DNA of 64,000 nucleotides from Seminavis robusta. Its lineage: Eukaryota > Bacillariophyta > Bacillariophyceae > Naviculales > Naviculaceae. A program made the position numbers and the translations under genes. Every line of letters begins with the position of its first letter. The first letter of the stretch is position 1. The notes under the pieces were generated by a model, which saw nothing but the letters and a program-made list of their open reading frames with translations, had not been told where the DNA came from and searched no databases. The stretch is taken from assembly GCA_903772945.1 (NCBI GenBank), contig CAICTM010000028.1, positions 1 through 64,000 of the forward strand, given 5' to 3'. This document shows, in pieces, positions 43,944 through 54,376 of the stretch.

Positions 43944-44773
43944 ATGCTGACCCTGTTGGTATCCGAAGCACCTCAGGAAATCGTGTCGTCGATTTTGGCG
44001 TTTGCGGGACCTCATAGTGCGCTGGTAACAATGGCCAGGGTCAACAAGGCGTGGAGACGAGCCGCACATCACGAAGCCACTTATCGAGCTCTTTGCCTCG
44101 CTCTGAACAAACACAGAGTCCTCCATCCTTATGATCAGCCTCATCCACATCCACATCCACATCAAGGCACTTGTTGGCGCTCACTCTTTCAAGAGCACAT
44201 CCTCGTCCCCGACGACTGCTCCACGCTGACGCAAGCAATGAGACTCGCCAGTCACTTATTCAATCGCGAAATGGGAATCAAGCGAAACCGTAAACCAATC
44301 ACAGTTTGGATCCGACCTGGGACTCACAGCGTCAATCAACCCGTGCTCGTTGCCTTGCCTGAACAAGCTTGCCTTAGAATCAAGACACTGCCACCTTTCA
44401 CCAATGCTCATGGTGTAGGTCCACATCTGCAAGACCCAATGGAAGTAGACCCATCCCAGCCACAAGCTGTGCTCATCATGGACACCAGACTGTGCAATAG
44501 CCACTCATTCACCTTCAACAAGGGCGTCTAGAACTGCACAGCATCACCTTGCAGCACTATTCACGTGTTCAAGTATCTCTGCTACTGAAGCAAAAGAATC
44601 AAAATGCTGCCATCTTCATACAGCAAAAAATTGCACCAACTCCATCAGCTCCTCCGCCACATTGCCTTCTAGACAATGTATCCATCACCTCTATATCCGG
44701 AAAGGGAATCATCAATCGTTCCCAAGGAGGGCAAGTGACAATCAGCGATTCATATGTTGCTAGACTCTGGTGA
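43944..44773 (+). CDS. F-box-like family member 3, one frame break
   Basis: The frame is open from a GTG at 43878; the first ATG is 43944. Residues 1-50 form the clearest F-box-like segment of the three (SEAPQEIVSSILAFAG, VTMARVNKAWRRAA). Then come HILVPDDCSTLTQAMRLASH and KPITVWIRPGTHSVNQPVLV. The first frame stops at 44531, just inside the block that in member 1 reads GTLDLKNAKLLH. The matching text here (LELHSITLQHYSRVQVSLLL, then SISGKGIINRSQG) is in another frame up to 44773. The break falls at AACAAGGG near 44518-44524; a one-base loss in the genome or assembly explains it. A His-Pro dipeptide run sits near residue 70. Confidence 0.62.
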
Positions 44774-46169
44774 TGTCACAGCCATCAACTCTGTACACCA
44801 CACCATGAAGTAGGATCTACATTGTATATATGATATGTTCCAGCGGATTAGCTATACTAAATACTAATGCACAATTGCATGCCTTTTCATCAGTCAGCCA
44901 CGGCATGGTGATGTCAGTTTTGCCTGGTTCCAAGCAAGGAAAAGCTCAGTTTGGAGCTTTCTTTTTTCTTCCTGAAGCCTGCCTGTGCCTCTAGGGTGAA
45001 GCATGGATTTGTGCTGCTCCCATCAACTTCTTCAAGTTTCAGTGTGAATCATGGCGGTCCAGGCCGGTAGCTATCTGAAAGGAGATATGAATGCTGATAT
45101 ACCAATGGCAATAAAGCATGCAATCAGGGTCATTTATTTGAAGACCCGGACCACGTTCCATGTTTGTAATAATGATTGTCGCATCCAAATGCTGGCTGTA
45201 CCGGTGTGTGATTCTTTGTCGATCTACCCTTTGCTTCAATTGCATCTAGGACCATTGAACTGGAAAGGGGTAGACAGCGGCTAGATAGTCATCAGTCATC
45301 ATGTAGTAGGCCTTTCCGGCTAGCCGCAAATCGATTAGTCCTGCTCAGAGCTTCAAGGAGCTTCAAATACGATTCTTCAATGCAGCAAATCAGCCACATA
45401 GTAGCTGTTTGGCAAAGTGGAGACTACAACCTAGGATTCTTTTTGCTTAAGACGCATCAGTGAAGCTGGATGATGTCTCCCCAACTTGACATCCTACAGC
45501 TATTCTAAAACAAATTGACTCAGCTGATGATTCTGTTGACGTTCTTGGAGAGTTCCTTCATTATGCATAGCTAAAATTAATGTAGATGTGAATCCTTCCA
45601 GCCAAACTGAGCGCGTGACCTTTACTCATCGCTGATAGCCAGCAAGGACCAGGTTGTGTAGATGAGGGCAATGACATGCCTGTAATGACTGGAAACCAAC
45701 AAGGGACAAATCCAGTCAAATATATCCAGCCCTTGAGCAGGCGCACTGGCAAGGCTGCCAGTGGCACGATGTTTGCCATGATAGTCGTAGTTCAGAAACC
45801 AGAAACAGATTGGAGGCGTTCGCATCGTCTTTATAGAAGCATTGCACCAACCGTCTCTCTTTTTTTATAAATATGAGACTGATTGACCTCAATCGACGAC
45901 CTATTCGTACTGGTACGTACCGGTACCGTAACTGTAGCCAGTTATTGATGTGATGCCAGAGTTTGGCTGTAGAAACGGAAAGCAAACCCATCGTTTTTGG
46001 CTTCGGTACAAAACAAGTCCAGTGACATTTTTATCTTCTCCCACCACCACCATCACAATATTATTTGGTTGCCGCTTGGCATTGTCATGGTCCTTGCAGC
46101 ATAGTCTTTGGAGGGCAGAAATAAAGTCGAGACGTTGGAGAAGCAAACACAAGAACAAAGCCGTTGACG
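44774..46169. other. Intergenic, nothing firm
   Basis: About 1.4 kb between two plus-strand genes. Open frames at 45051-45284, 45561-45991 and 45901-46158 overlap one another on both strands and have no motif. GTACGTACCGGTACCGTA, a compound palindrome, is at about 45911-45928, some 240 bp before the next start. Confidence 0.4.
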
Positions 46170-47828
46170 ATGATCGAGCAATCTTTCAGCAGTGTATTCC
46201 AAAGCCTGGATCGTCGGCGGAAGAGCATCATGTCGATTCCCACGTCCACCCCAGCGCCGACTCCTGCCCCCGTTCCTGTTGCTGTGGTCTTATCAGGACC
46301 TCCGTCATTGTCAAGACGTCGACAAACGCTTGTTTCATTCCCAGACTCGTCCGGTACCGGTACCCCAGCACCACCAGTTAGTACAAGCAGCGGACCTCGA
46401 CAACGGCGACAATCCGTGGTATCCTTCAAGACGGGGCCTCCCAATGCTGTTCCAGTGCCACCGTCTACCGGTACGAGGCAGCGCCGACAGACCATCACGT
46501 CCATCCCCCGAACATCGTTCTCAGCTGCAACGCCGCCACCAGCCAGCAGACGACAGTCTTTCCGAATGTCTCAACGATTTCTCCTCGGAATAACTTTGGG
46601 GGGAAGCAGTGGCCACAGCAACAGTACCCGCATGAGTGCTTCAACCAGGAGCTCTAGCTGTCGTTCACGCACGTCGACCGTGGACAAGTTCAGAAGTGCC
46701 GTCAGGGCCCTCTCCGTTTCTGAGGAAGACATGAGAGAGTTCTTGGAGCAGGAAGGCAATTTGGAGGCACTCAAACGGAGTCTCAAGAACCGTGGCATTG
46801 TTACCAATGCCTTGATTCAGCAAGGAATCTTTCTTTACTTTCGAGAATGTCAGTGCCTGGATTCGACCGATGAAGAATTGACCCCTGACATGTTGAGCGA
46901 CAGTGAAGAAGAGGACGAGGAAGAGACACCAGAAGACTCTTCGTTCTCTGGAACAGTGCACTCAAAAGAACCCAACCGACCACAGTGGTGCCAGAACCTG
47001 GAGTCGATGGCTGAAGAGTTTACACCAGACATGCTAAGTGACAGTGAAGACGAGGAAGAAGAGGAGGAAGGAACACCCGGAAAGTATCCATTGAAGTCAC
47101 AAGAATCCCGGCAATCGCAGCAGTGCGTGCATCTGGATTCGTTGGCTGAAGAGTTGACCCCTGATATGTTGAGCGACAGTGAAGACGAGGGTGATGACGA
47201 GCACGAAGAGGAGGACGAAGAGACACCCCTAGAGTACACACGCTCTGGCCAGTCACAAGCCAGGCCATGGCAGGAGCGCAAGCGCCTGGACTCGTTGGAT
47301 GAAGAATCGACACTCGACGAATTGAGTGACAGTGAAGGAGAGCTCGAGGAAGCACCCAAAGAGTATTCCATCTCTTTCCCGTTGCAACCTCAAGAATCCA
47401 AGCAATGGCAGGAGCCCAAACGCCTGGATTCGTTGCCAGAAGAAGCGACACTCGAAGAGTTGAGTGACAGCGAAGAAGAGCTCGAGGAAGAACACCAAGA
47501 GACACCCAAAGAGTGTTCAATCACTTGCCCAGTGCAACCCAAGCAATGGCAGCAGCGAAAGCGCCTGAATTCGTTGGATGAAGAATCGACCGCCGAAGTT
47601 CTGAGCGACAGCAGCAGCAATAACAGCACCAGTGCTGATGATGAAGAAACACAGGAGATGAAGGCACCTGAAGAGTGTACAGGATCTGACCTTCAGAACA
47701 AAGAAGAATCCCAGCAATCCCACGAAGAGCGGCAACAGCACCAACTGGATGAGTCCGAGGAGGTGGGCATTTTTGAATTATTCGCTAGGCGACGAGCTGC
47801 CAAAGAGTTGGCAGTGTGCAGCCATTAG
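46170..47828 (+). CDS. Repeat protein with RRQ(S/T) and SDSE phosphosite-like arrays, 552 aa
   Basis: ATG 46170 follows a TTG two codons upstream. The protein has three parts. Residues 1-140 carry five basic motifs of the form (R)RRxSxxS: RRRKSIMS, RRRQTLVS, RQRRQSVVS, RQRRQTITS and SRRQSFRMS. Residues about 165-225 form a helical block (RALSVSEEDMREFLEQEG, ALKRSLKNRGIVTNALIQQG). Residues about 230-490 contain six acidic repeats of about 40-45 residues, each with L(D/E/N)S..EE.T...LSDSE followed by an acidic run and usually TP or AP before (E/G)(Y/C/D/K). The first motif type fits basophilic kinase consensus (R-x-x-S/T) and the second fits casein kinase 2 (S-D-S-E). No enzyme domain, signal peptide or membrane segment is seen. 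Function unknown. Confidence 0.82.
   Translation: MIEQSFSSVFQSLDRRRKSIMSIPTSTPAPTPAPVPVAVVLSGPPSLSRRRQTLVSFPDSSGTGTPAPPVSTSSGPRQRRQSVVSFKTGPPNAVPVPPSTGTRQRRQTITSIPRTSFSAATPPPASRRQSFRMSQRFLLGITLGGSSGHSNSTRMSASTRSSSCRSRTSTVDKFRSAVRALSVSEEDMREFLEQEGNLEALKRSLKNRGIVTNALIQQGIFLYFRECQCLDSTDEELTPDMLSDSEEEDEEETPEDSSFSGTVHSKEPNRPQWCQNLESMAEEFTPDMLSDSEDEEEEEEGTPGKYPLKSQESRQSQQCVHLDSLAEELTPDMLSDSEDEGDDEHEEEDEETPLEYTRSGQSQARPWQERKRLDSLDEESTLDELSDSEGELEEAPKEYSISFPLQPQESKQWQEPKRLDSLPEEATLEELSDSEEELEEEHQETPKECSITCPVQPKQWQQRKRLNSLDEESTAEVLSDSSSNNSTSADDEETQEMKAPEECTGSDLQNKEESQQSHEERQQHQLDESEEVGIFELFARRRAAKELAVCSH
46855..47640 (+). repeat. Six tandem coding repeats (LDSxxEE-LSDSE)
   Basis: Unit starts are near 46858, 46999, 47131, 47287, 47431 and 47569, a period of about 130-155 bp. 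The first three units are closest to each other (TPDMLSDSE), the next two form a second subtype (TL(D/E)ELSDSE), and the last is degenerate (TAEVLSDSS). This order suggests stepwise local duplication. Confidence 0.85.
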
Positions 47829-48040
47829 CTGCAAAGCAACGATTTGAATGATTTGTGTCTATAGACAGGCAGGAAGAACCAATGCACTTGCAGCATTTCC
47901 CATACCATCAACAGCAATGTGATTCTAGCTAGAGTATGGCATACTAACTATACAAATAACCAAATAGGAAAACTACCATACATGACTTCAACTCTTTGTC
48001 AATCTTTGATTGGCTCCATCGTCGTGCGCGCTCGTGCAGC

Positions 48041-49486
48041 TTAGCTCTCCATGCGCTTGAGGATTTGTTCCATTCGTCTCTGAATGGCATCCAACAAGAC
48101 GCCATGACCTTCGTGGGAAAGTTGAGCGTACTGTCGCAAAAGCTCTCGCTGGATGAACATGTGGTTCCGATCGTTTCCTCGACTGGTCAAAAAGAGAGGA
48201 GCAGCATCAAAGAACTCATATCCATCATGAGAATTGCAGAAGTCTTCCACCTCGCGATTGATATTCTGGATTGACGGCCACAGGTAGTAGTCGTACTTGG
48301 GTTCTGCCTGATGCATTTGTCGTTCTTCGTCTTCTTCCAAGGCTTCGAGACCCTCGTCAAGTTCCCCGTATTCCGTATTGATCTTGACTGACTGCCCTTT
48401 CTTGTTGCCTTTCCTAGTATGATCAGAGTCGCTCACCAAGTTGTCGTGTTTGAGTGGCCGGGCATGGGGTGACTCCAGAGATCCATCATCGTGAAGGGTC
48501 CGTGGAAGAATGGATTGGACAACCACTGTTGCCTGTGGATTGAAGTGTTTAATCTCTTCGGCAATGCGAAGGATCCCCAACGTCACAACTTCTTCGGAGC
48601 ACAATCTGACTGCCAAATCTCGGCTTCCAAGAATCAACCAAATCACCTTGGCATTCAGAGCTTCCGTGGGCATTTCACCATGTTGCAGTCTCCAAAGCAC
48701 ATGTGTGATCTAGTACCGTTAAACAATTGGGAGAAGCAAGATGTTAGAAGGAAGCTTCGGTGGCGCAAGAGACAAGATTTTAGGAGATAGACTTACCCGA
48801 TCTCCACTGATTCCCAGATGCATTCCTTTGATGCTGTCCGGTGAATTGACAGCACCAAAGGTTCTGTTCCAATGCCCCACAATTTCCTGTGATTGCGGGC
48901 AGCGGTGATTGAACCACATTCCCTCCCAGCTTTGCACAGTTTCATCTCCTATAAAGACAACATCGACTTCCTCTTTGCGTTCCGTGGCCTCTTTTAGCTT
49001 GTTGACGTTTCGGTGATGCGGTCCGGTCCAGGCTTTGTACTCGGCTCGGTCCTCTCCGTGAGTGGGATCTTCACAGGGACATTGCTGGTCAGTCCCAAAC
49101 AAGCACCAGTGCTGTGGCTCCATTTCATCGATACGAAAGTTGTAGGAAACGTCGAGTCGACTGTAATCCCCTTTTATCATTGCGTGGCGAATCATATGCC
49201 GATCCCGCTGTGCGAAAGGCGACCATGTCCATTGAATCAAGAACGTCAAGGACAGTACCAGAAACAGAGTGACTCGAGGAGATTGTTCAACGGATCTTTT
49301 GACCAGTGTCATGCCATGACTGAGCCGCTCTTCCACATGAACGTAATGCTGCCTGACGCTGGCAAGGTTTCGCTCCTTGCTCTTTTCTCTCAGAACATGG
49401 GCGTGAAGCTCATCGTAAAGAGCATCAATTTTGTCTCTGTAAGTTGCCGTCATACTGATGCCCACTTTCTCGTCGGCTGTATGCAT
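48041..49486 (-). CDS. Type II membrane SGNH/GDSL-like protein, putative pseudoenzyme, 452 aa, 2 exons
   Basis: Join on the minus strand 49486..48797 and 48709..48041 (intron 87 bp) gives 452 aa. A helical N-terminus of about 70 residues precedes one membrane segment (VTLFLVLSLTFLIQW). The outer part has an SGNH-hydrolase layout close to the PAF-acetylhydrolase subunit type: block I VVFIGDETVQSW (about 176), block II LGISGDR/ITHVLWRLQHGE across the splice, block III LGSRDLA and a terminal LSHEGHGV. In active members block I reads GDS; here the Ser position is Glu. Block III Asn is Arg. Both changes argue against hydrolysis, so it may only bind a ligand. A Lys/Asp-rich insertion (about residues 300-345) is not typical. 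The convergent neighbour ends 212 bp away. Confidence 0.82.
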
Positions 49487-50532
49487 ACTTGATTTTCGTG
49501 TTGTGAAAAGTAACTTATGTGCAACTTATGTGAAAGCTTTGGGATCTAATGGCTGTGTCTTCTGTCGGTTGAGGGCAACTCGGATGAACGGAAGGAGCGA
49601 TGTGATCTTCGATGATGACCTTGGTGTTCCCGCGCGCAGGCATCTTCAACAAATTGTACGCTCAGGGTCCGGTACTGGCAGAATTAAATAGGCTTGACAC
49701 ACACTGGCTCGGTCGAAATGTAAAGTGACCATGGTGCGACGGCCTCTTTAGCCGTAGCTGACCTCTGGTGTCGATCAAACGACTGTACGTTTCGCCATGG
49801 CGTCGGAGCGTCGTTCGACAGATTCGTTTCGCCATTGTCGGCGCTTTTCTTGTTGTGGTTTCAAATGTAAAATTAATGTAAAATTTACCGGCTCTTTCCA
49901 ACCATTACTCCCTAACTCTTCCATCTAGACCCCATATGTAATGTTTCCAGATGATGGTTGTATAGGTATAGAAAGAGTATTAAGCTTGATATATAGCATT
50001 AAAGGCAGGATATCAGGTGTAGTAAGCATTTACAATTCATGTGCCTCATGGTTTTAGTGTGCGTCAAGGAAACTTTATTCCGGTACTCTGGTTGATGTAC
50101 GAGCCGTAATGCAGTACTTGCCAGCTTGTTGGGAGCCTGATGATGCTCCGCCACTCATGGCATTGACGAAGTCAGCAACGTTGTAGAACTCTAGCTACTG
50201 TAGATGTACAACCACCCCTGACTTCAGGCCCTTGTAGCATGCCCATGCCGATGTTGTTTCACAGCGCAACCACCACAACCATGCGCTTTAGTCTAGCCTC
50301 TTGTGACTTTAAAAACTCTCTTTGTTTATTTTAGTTTCACTAACTGTTATGTACAACACGAAATGGGTGTGGCGTCAACAATCGATCCTTGCTCTCCTCT
50401 CAAAACTTCTTCTTACACGACATGTACATAGACACGCAAAGCAAAAACTTGTCGAAGCCACCAAAAGACATCCTTCTTCCTCTCAAAATTAGCTTCACAC
50501 GACGTTTTCCCATCCATCCATTCATTAGTTAT
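49487..50532. other. Intergenic, nothing firm
   Basis: About 1 kb. Part should be the promoter of the SGNH-like gene (-) and part the 3' flank of the FAS1 gene (-). No repeat or RNA gene is recognised; short frames at 49458-49901 have no motif. Confidence 0.4.
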
Positions 50533-51785
50533 TTACAACATGAGCATGGCAACCGCGGCAGAAACTGCAGCAAAGGCAGTTCCAACAAAAGCGGCAGCAC
50601 TGGTGGTGGATTCCGGAGTGGGTGCGGGAGTGGCAGGAGCTCCGGTGGCACCCTCCTCTGGTGCAGGAGGGGCAGAGGCGTCATCGGCAGGAGGAAGAAT
50701 GACCTTGTTGATGGGGTGGATGACTCCGTTGGAAGCCAAGATTTGGTCCATGACAACCATGGCATCGTTGATCATGACCATGGAGCCATCATTCTTGACC
50801 ATGGCAGCATCGCCGTTGACCATGGTGATCTCGCCTTCAGCGGGGACTTGAGAGGCGTAAACATTTCCAGCAACAACGTGGTAAGTAAGAATGTCGATAA
50901 GTTGATCCTTTCCTTCGGGGGATGTCAGCAAGGCCACTGTCTCTTCAGGAAGCTCTGCGAAAGCATCATTGGTAGGTGCGAAAACGGTAAAGGGTCCCTC
51001 TCCTTTGCTGCAGCACAAGAAAAGATGACATGAAAGAGTGTGAGCTCATCATCAATGCAAGATGTCAGATCATTCTTTGGTTACGTACAGAGTGTCCACC
51101 AAACCGGCAGTTGTGACCAAGTCTACCAAAGTGCTGAAAGCATCAGCTCCAGCAGCAATATCCACAATATCACTGGTGACAGACGTGGGCAGGAGGACAG
51201 CATCAGTGGAGTGAACAACTCCATTGCTTCCCTCAGCATCAAAGGGAGCGATAATGTTGGCAGTGTTGATCATGGGAGGAGAAGCAGTGACGCTGGCATC
51301 TTCTCCATTGACCATGGCAACAGGTCCATCCACCAAATCAGCAGATGTCACCTTGGCTCCAATGACGTGGTAAGTCAGAATGTCAACCTTTAGAATGAAT
51401 ATCAGACACCAGACAGAGAAGAGAAGTACAAAGTGATGAGTCTTAGTGAACCAAAAACCAAAGCAATGCGTGTAAACAATAAAACAGTTCAAAGCAAGAA
51501 GTAAGTGTGAAAGCAAAAACTCACCAAGTGCTCACTGAATTCAGGTGTGGTGAATTTGTCAGCAGCGCCATTGAGAGCAGCGAAAGCGTCATCAGTGGGT
51601 CCAAAGAGAGTGAAAGGACCAGCTCCATTCAAAGTGTCCACCAGTCCGGCTTTGGTGACAAGGTCCACCAAGGTTGTGTGACTTCCAGTGCTCTCAGCAA
51701 TCTCCACAATGGTGGAGTCTTGGGCGCTGACTGAAGAAAGGAAAAGACTGCTGCTGAGAGCGAGGACTGCGTTGGTGAACTTCAT
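50533..51785 (-). CDS. Secreted or GPI-type protein with two FAS1 domains, 344 aa, 3 exons
   Basis: Join on the minus strand 51785..51525, 51387..51089, 51007..50533; all GT-AG and in frame. ATG at 51783-51785 starts a clear signal peptide ([21 protein letters not shown]). Domain 1 has [16 protein letters not shown] and [10 protein letters not shown]; domain 2 has [18 protein letters not shown] and [14 protein letters not shown]. These are the H1 and H2 boxes of fasciclin domains, and each H1-H2 gap or inter-domain link is broken by an intron. The second domain is followed by an Ala/Pro/Thr-rich stalk and a hydrophobic end ([14 protein letters not shown]), which could be a GPI-attachment signal. 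FAS1 proteins act in adhesion and matrix assembly; a role in the diatom cell coat or mucilage is inference. Confidence 0.9.
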
Positions 51786-53287
51786 TGTCAATTAGTTGAG
51801 TTTTATTTGGTTTTTAGTAATAGGGCAACCTTTGATGGGTGGAGATGAGATGAATATTTGTGAGAAAACTGATCAGATCCAAAAGATACCCACCCAAAAA
51901 ACCAAAAACATCGCTGTGGGGTTGGTGGGACCAATGCTGAGTCAGATGACGTATACGGAATCTCGAATTGCGTGGTGTGACATTCTTCCCGTGTGGCTGT
52001 ACAGGAAAGACTTACAATCCAGATGAAGTGCACCTAGTTGTGAAACAAGAAAAGTAAACCAGTTTGTTAAAGGTCCTTTCTTCATCCAATCAAAGACCCA
52101 ACGCCACGCAGCTTCTTACTCAATCTCCACGTCATCGCTACCGGTATCACCTCACAGAGTGTTAGTCCCACAAAGAGGACACGTCATGATGATGCACTTG
52201 GTATTGGCTTTGAGCAGCAATGATTGACTCGACCGGTTCGTTCCATTTGCACCAGATTTCTGTATCGAATGATCTAATCAAGCCCCGCCAACCCAGGCAT
52301 CTCCAAAGTTGATGCAGACACCTCAGAGCAACCAAAGGGTCTTACCTCGGTAGTCTAGTCATGACTGATCAGATGTCACTCCTTGCCATCCACCATGGAC
52401 ACGGTTACCTTATCTTCCGCGTTATTTGCCGCCCTGGACAACCGATTTCCAGCGCCCACCTACGACTTTTTAGTAGGCAATTTACAAGGATCATCTACTG
52501 GAAGCGGTGTTGATGGCCAAGGCTCGTTTTTAAATACTCAAAACTATTCAAAATTGAATCCTTCCAGAATCACTGACCAAAGTTCTGTTCACCAATGCTT
52601 TTCGAATGATGCTACATGTAGCTACTACATGTAGCTAGGAGAGGTACGGTGCCGATAGGTGGATCATATGATTTGCCACCAAAACGAAGGGATACTAGTA
52701 CGGAGCTGATGAAGGAGCAGTGTGGCCAAGGTGCTATGGCGCGGAGAGCTTCATCGTCTAGCTACCGGTAGCTAGTTCCGACCGTAAAATAGCTCGGGTG
52801 GTTGGCTTGGAAGTATACGTCAGGATCTTGGTGGTCACATGAATGAATAGTTGTCACGCTTTCTTCATTATGGATTTATTGGAGTCTACCAAATGGAACT
52901 CTACTTAGTAGCTTCACCCAAAGTACGATTGCGTTTGGTCGCGTCACATATGCCAACAATTGATCCAGCGAAAATAGAGTGAACGAGAAAGGTTTTGACA
53001 CTTTAGCAAGTGAGAATACTGCATGCTGCATGGTACCACAACCGATGGCCACTCTTATTACATGAGCTTGGCTTGCATTTTATTTGATGGAGTGGATGGT
53101 GACCATGGCTGCATGAGGGTGTCCTATTGACAGTACTGGTATACTAGCTAACTTGATAGTGATTGTTGGAATGGAATGTACTGATCTGATCTGGATGAGA
53201 AGAGAAGAAAGAAAGGTATAATCTTAAGAAGAAGGTACCTGAATTCTCTGGACAAGCAAGTCAAGTCCATAAAAAAGCAAGGCAAGC
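51786..53287. other. Divergent intergenic region
   Basis: About 1.5 kb between the starts of the FAS1 gene (-) and the basic membrane protein gene (+). An 83-codon plus-strand frame at 52383-52634, starting near ATGGACACGGTTACC, has no motif and ends in ACATGTAGCTACTACATGTA, an imperfect inverted repeat at about 52614-52633. No other feature is recognised. Confidence 0.4.
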
Positions 53288-54376
53288 ATGTCAGCATCAG
53301 CATCTGCATCAGGCAATGATGACAAGACCCACAAGAGAAGAAACTGCATCAACAAAGAAGTTCTGATTTCTAGAGAAAAAGTAAAACTGAAGAAAAATGG
53401 CAAACTGAAGAAAGTTGACAAACTGAAGAAAGATGACAAACTGACTGATACATGTATGCATAGTATGAATGGTAGCAAGACCAAGGCGAAGGTGACAGTG
53501 AACAAATTGGGATCCAGCTTCCAGAAAGCCCATCTGATTGAGAAGCAGAAGCCACAGAAAGAAATTGAGAAGCAACGTAGACGGTTACGTCAGTTGGATT
53601 ATCGTCCACACAATTTCTATGACCATGCCATGCAACAAGATATTCAAGTTGGTATTCAACAAGTGGATGTACAACAAGTTCAAGTGGAATACACTTTCTG
53701 GACTTCCAAACAATCCATTCTCATTGGATCTTCCCTTTTGCTAGCACTCACAGGCTACAAGATATTCTTCTACGGAGCATTCATCCTGTTTCTATATGAA
53801 ACTGGATGCATCCTTCAGAATTGGAAACTCTTTCTGCTTCACCATCACATCATTCGAGAATTCAAAAAATTCTCTCTCAGTTGGTGGTACTACACCACGG
53901 AACAAATTGTACAGTTCTTGGATACCAAAAATGACTACTCCAGAAAAGCTGCACTGGGATTCTGGATCATGTGGTACCCCAGAACATCCAAAATGGTCAA
54001 AAACTACATCAAAGATCGAAAAGAGCAAATGCTACAACTAGCCAAGGAAGAAGCACAGCGGCTCCGAGAGAGAGCCGATGAAGCCATCAAACAGGCCGAA
54101 ACCGTCATGCGACGATCCTCACTTACGCTGCAGCAGTTGCCCACTCGAGCTGTACAGTTCCAACGACAACAGACACAACGTTTGGGACAATTGACACGAC
54201 AACAAACACAACGTTTTGGGCAGTTGACACGACAACAAACACAGCGATTTCAAACCTTTCAACGACAACGGTCCAGGCGACAGACCACACGACGAATGCA
54301 ACGAGATCTCCAACAAGTCCGACGACAGCATACTCGAAGAACCATGAGACGATCGGAATGGGACGATGTGTCCTAG
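53288..54376 (+). CDS. Basic two-pass membrane protein with RQQTQR repeats, 362 aa
   Basis: Single exon, ATG 53288. The N-terminal 110 residues are Lys-rich, including four related KLKK.(D/N)(D/G)KL units at about 35-55. Two hydrophobic segments close together (about 143-175: SILIGSSLLLALTGYKIFFY and GAFILFLYETGCIL) could form a hairpin or two-pass anchor. Then come an aromatic segment (SLSWWYYTTEQIVQF), a helical coiled-coil region (QLAKEEAQRLRERADEAIKQ) and three RQQTQR(L/F)GQLT repeats before an Arg/Gln-rich end. I do not recognise the family. Both ends are strongly basic, so binding of a membrane surface or nucleic acid is possible but unproven. Confidence 0.78.
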   Translation: MSASASASGNDDKTHKRRNCINKEVLISREKVKLKKNGKLKKVDKLKKDDKLTDTCMHSMNGSKTKAKVTVNKLGSSFQKAHLIEKQKPQKEIEKQRRRLRQLDYRPHNFYDHAMQQDIQVGIQQVDVQQVQVEYTFWTSKQSILIGSSLLLALTGYKIFFYGAFILFLYETGCILQNWKLFLLHHHIIREFKKFSLSWWYYTTEQIVQFLDTKNDYSRKAALGFWIMWYPRTSKMVKNYIKDRKEQMLQLAKEEAQRLRERADEAIKQAETVMRRSSLTLQQLPTRAVQFQRQQTQRLGQLTRQQTQRFGQLTRQQTQRFQTFQRQRSRRQTTRRMQRDLQQVRRQHTRRTMRRSEWDDVS

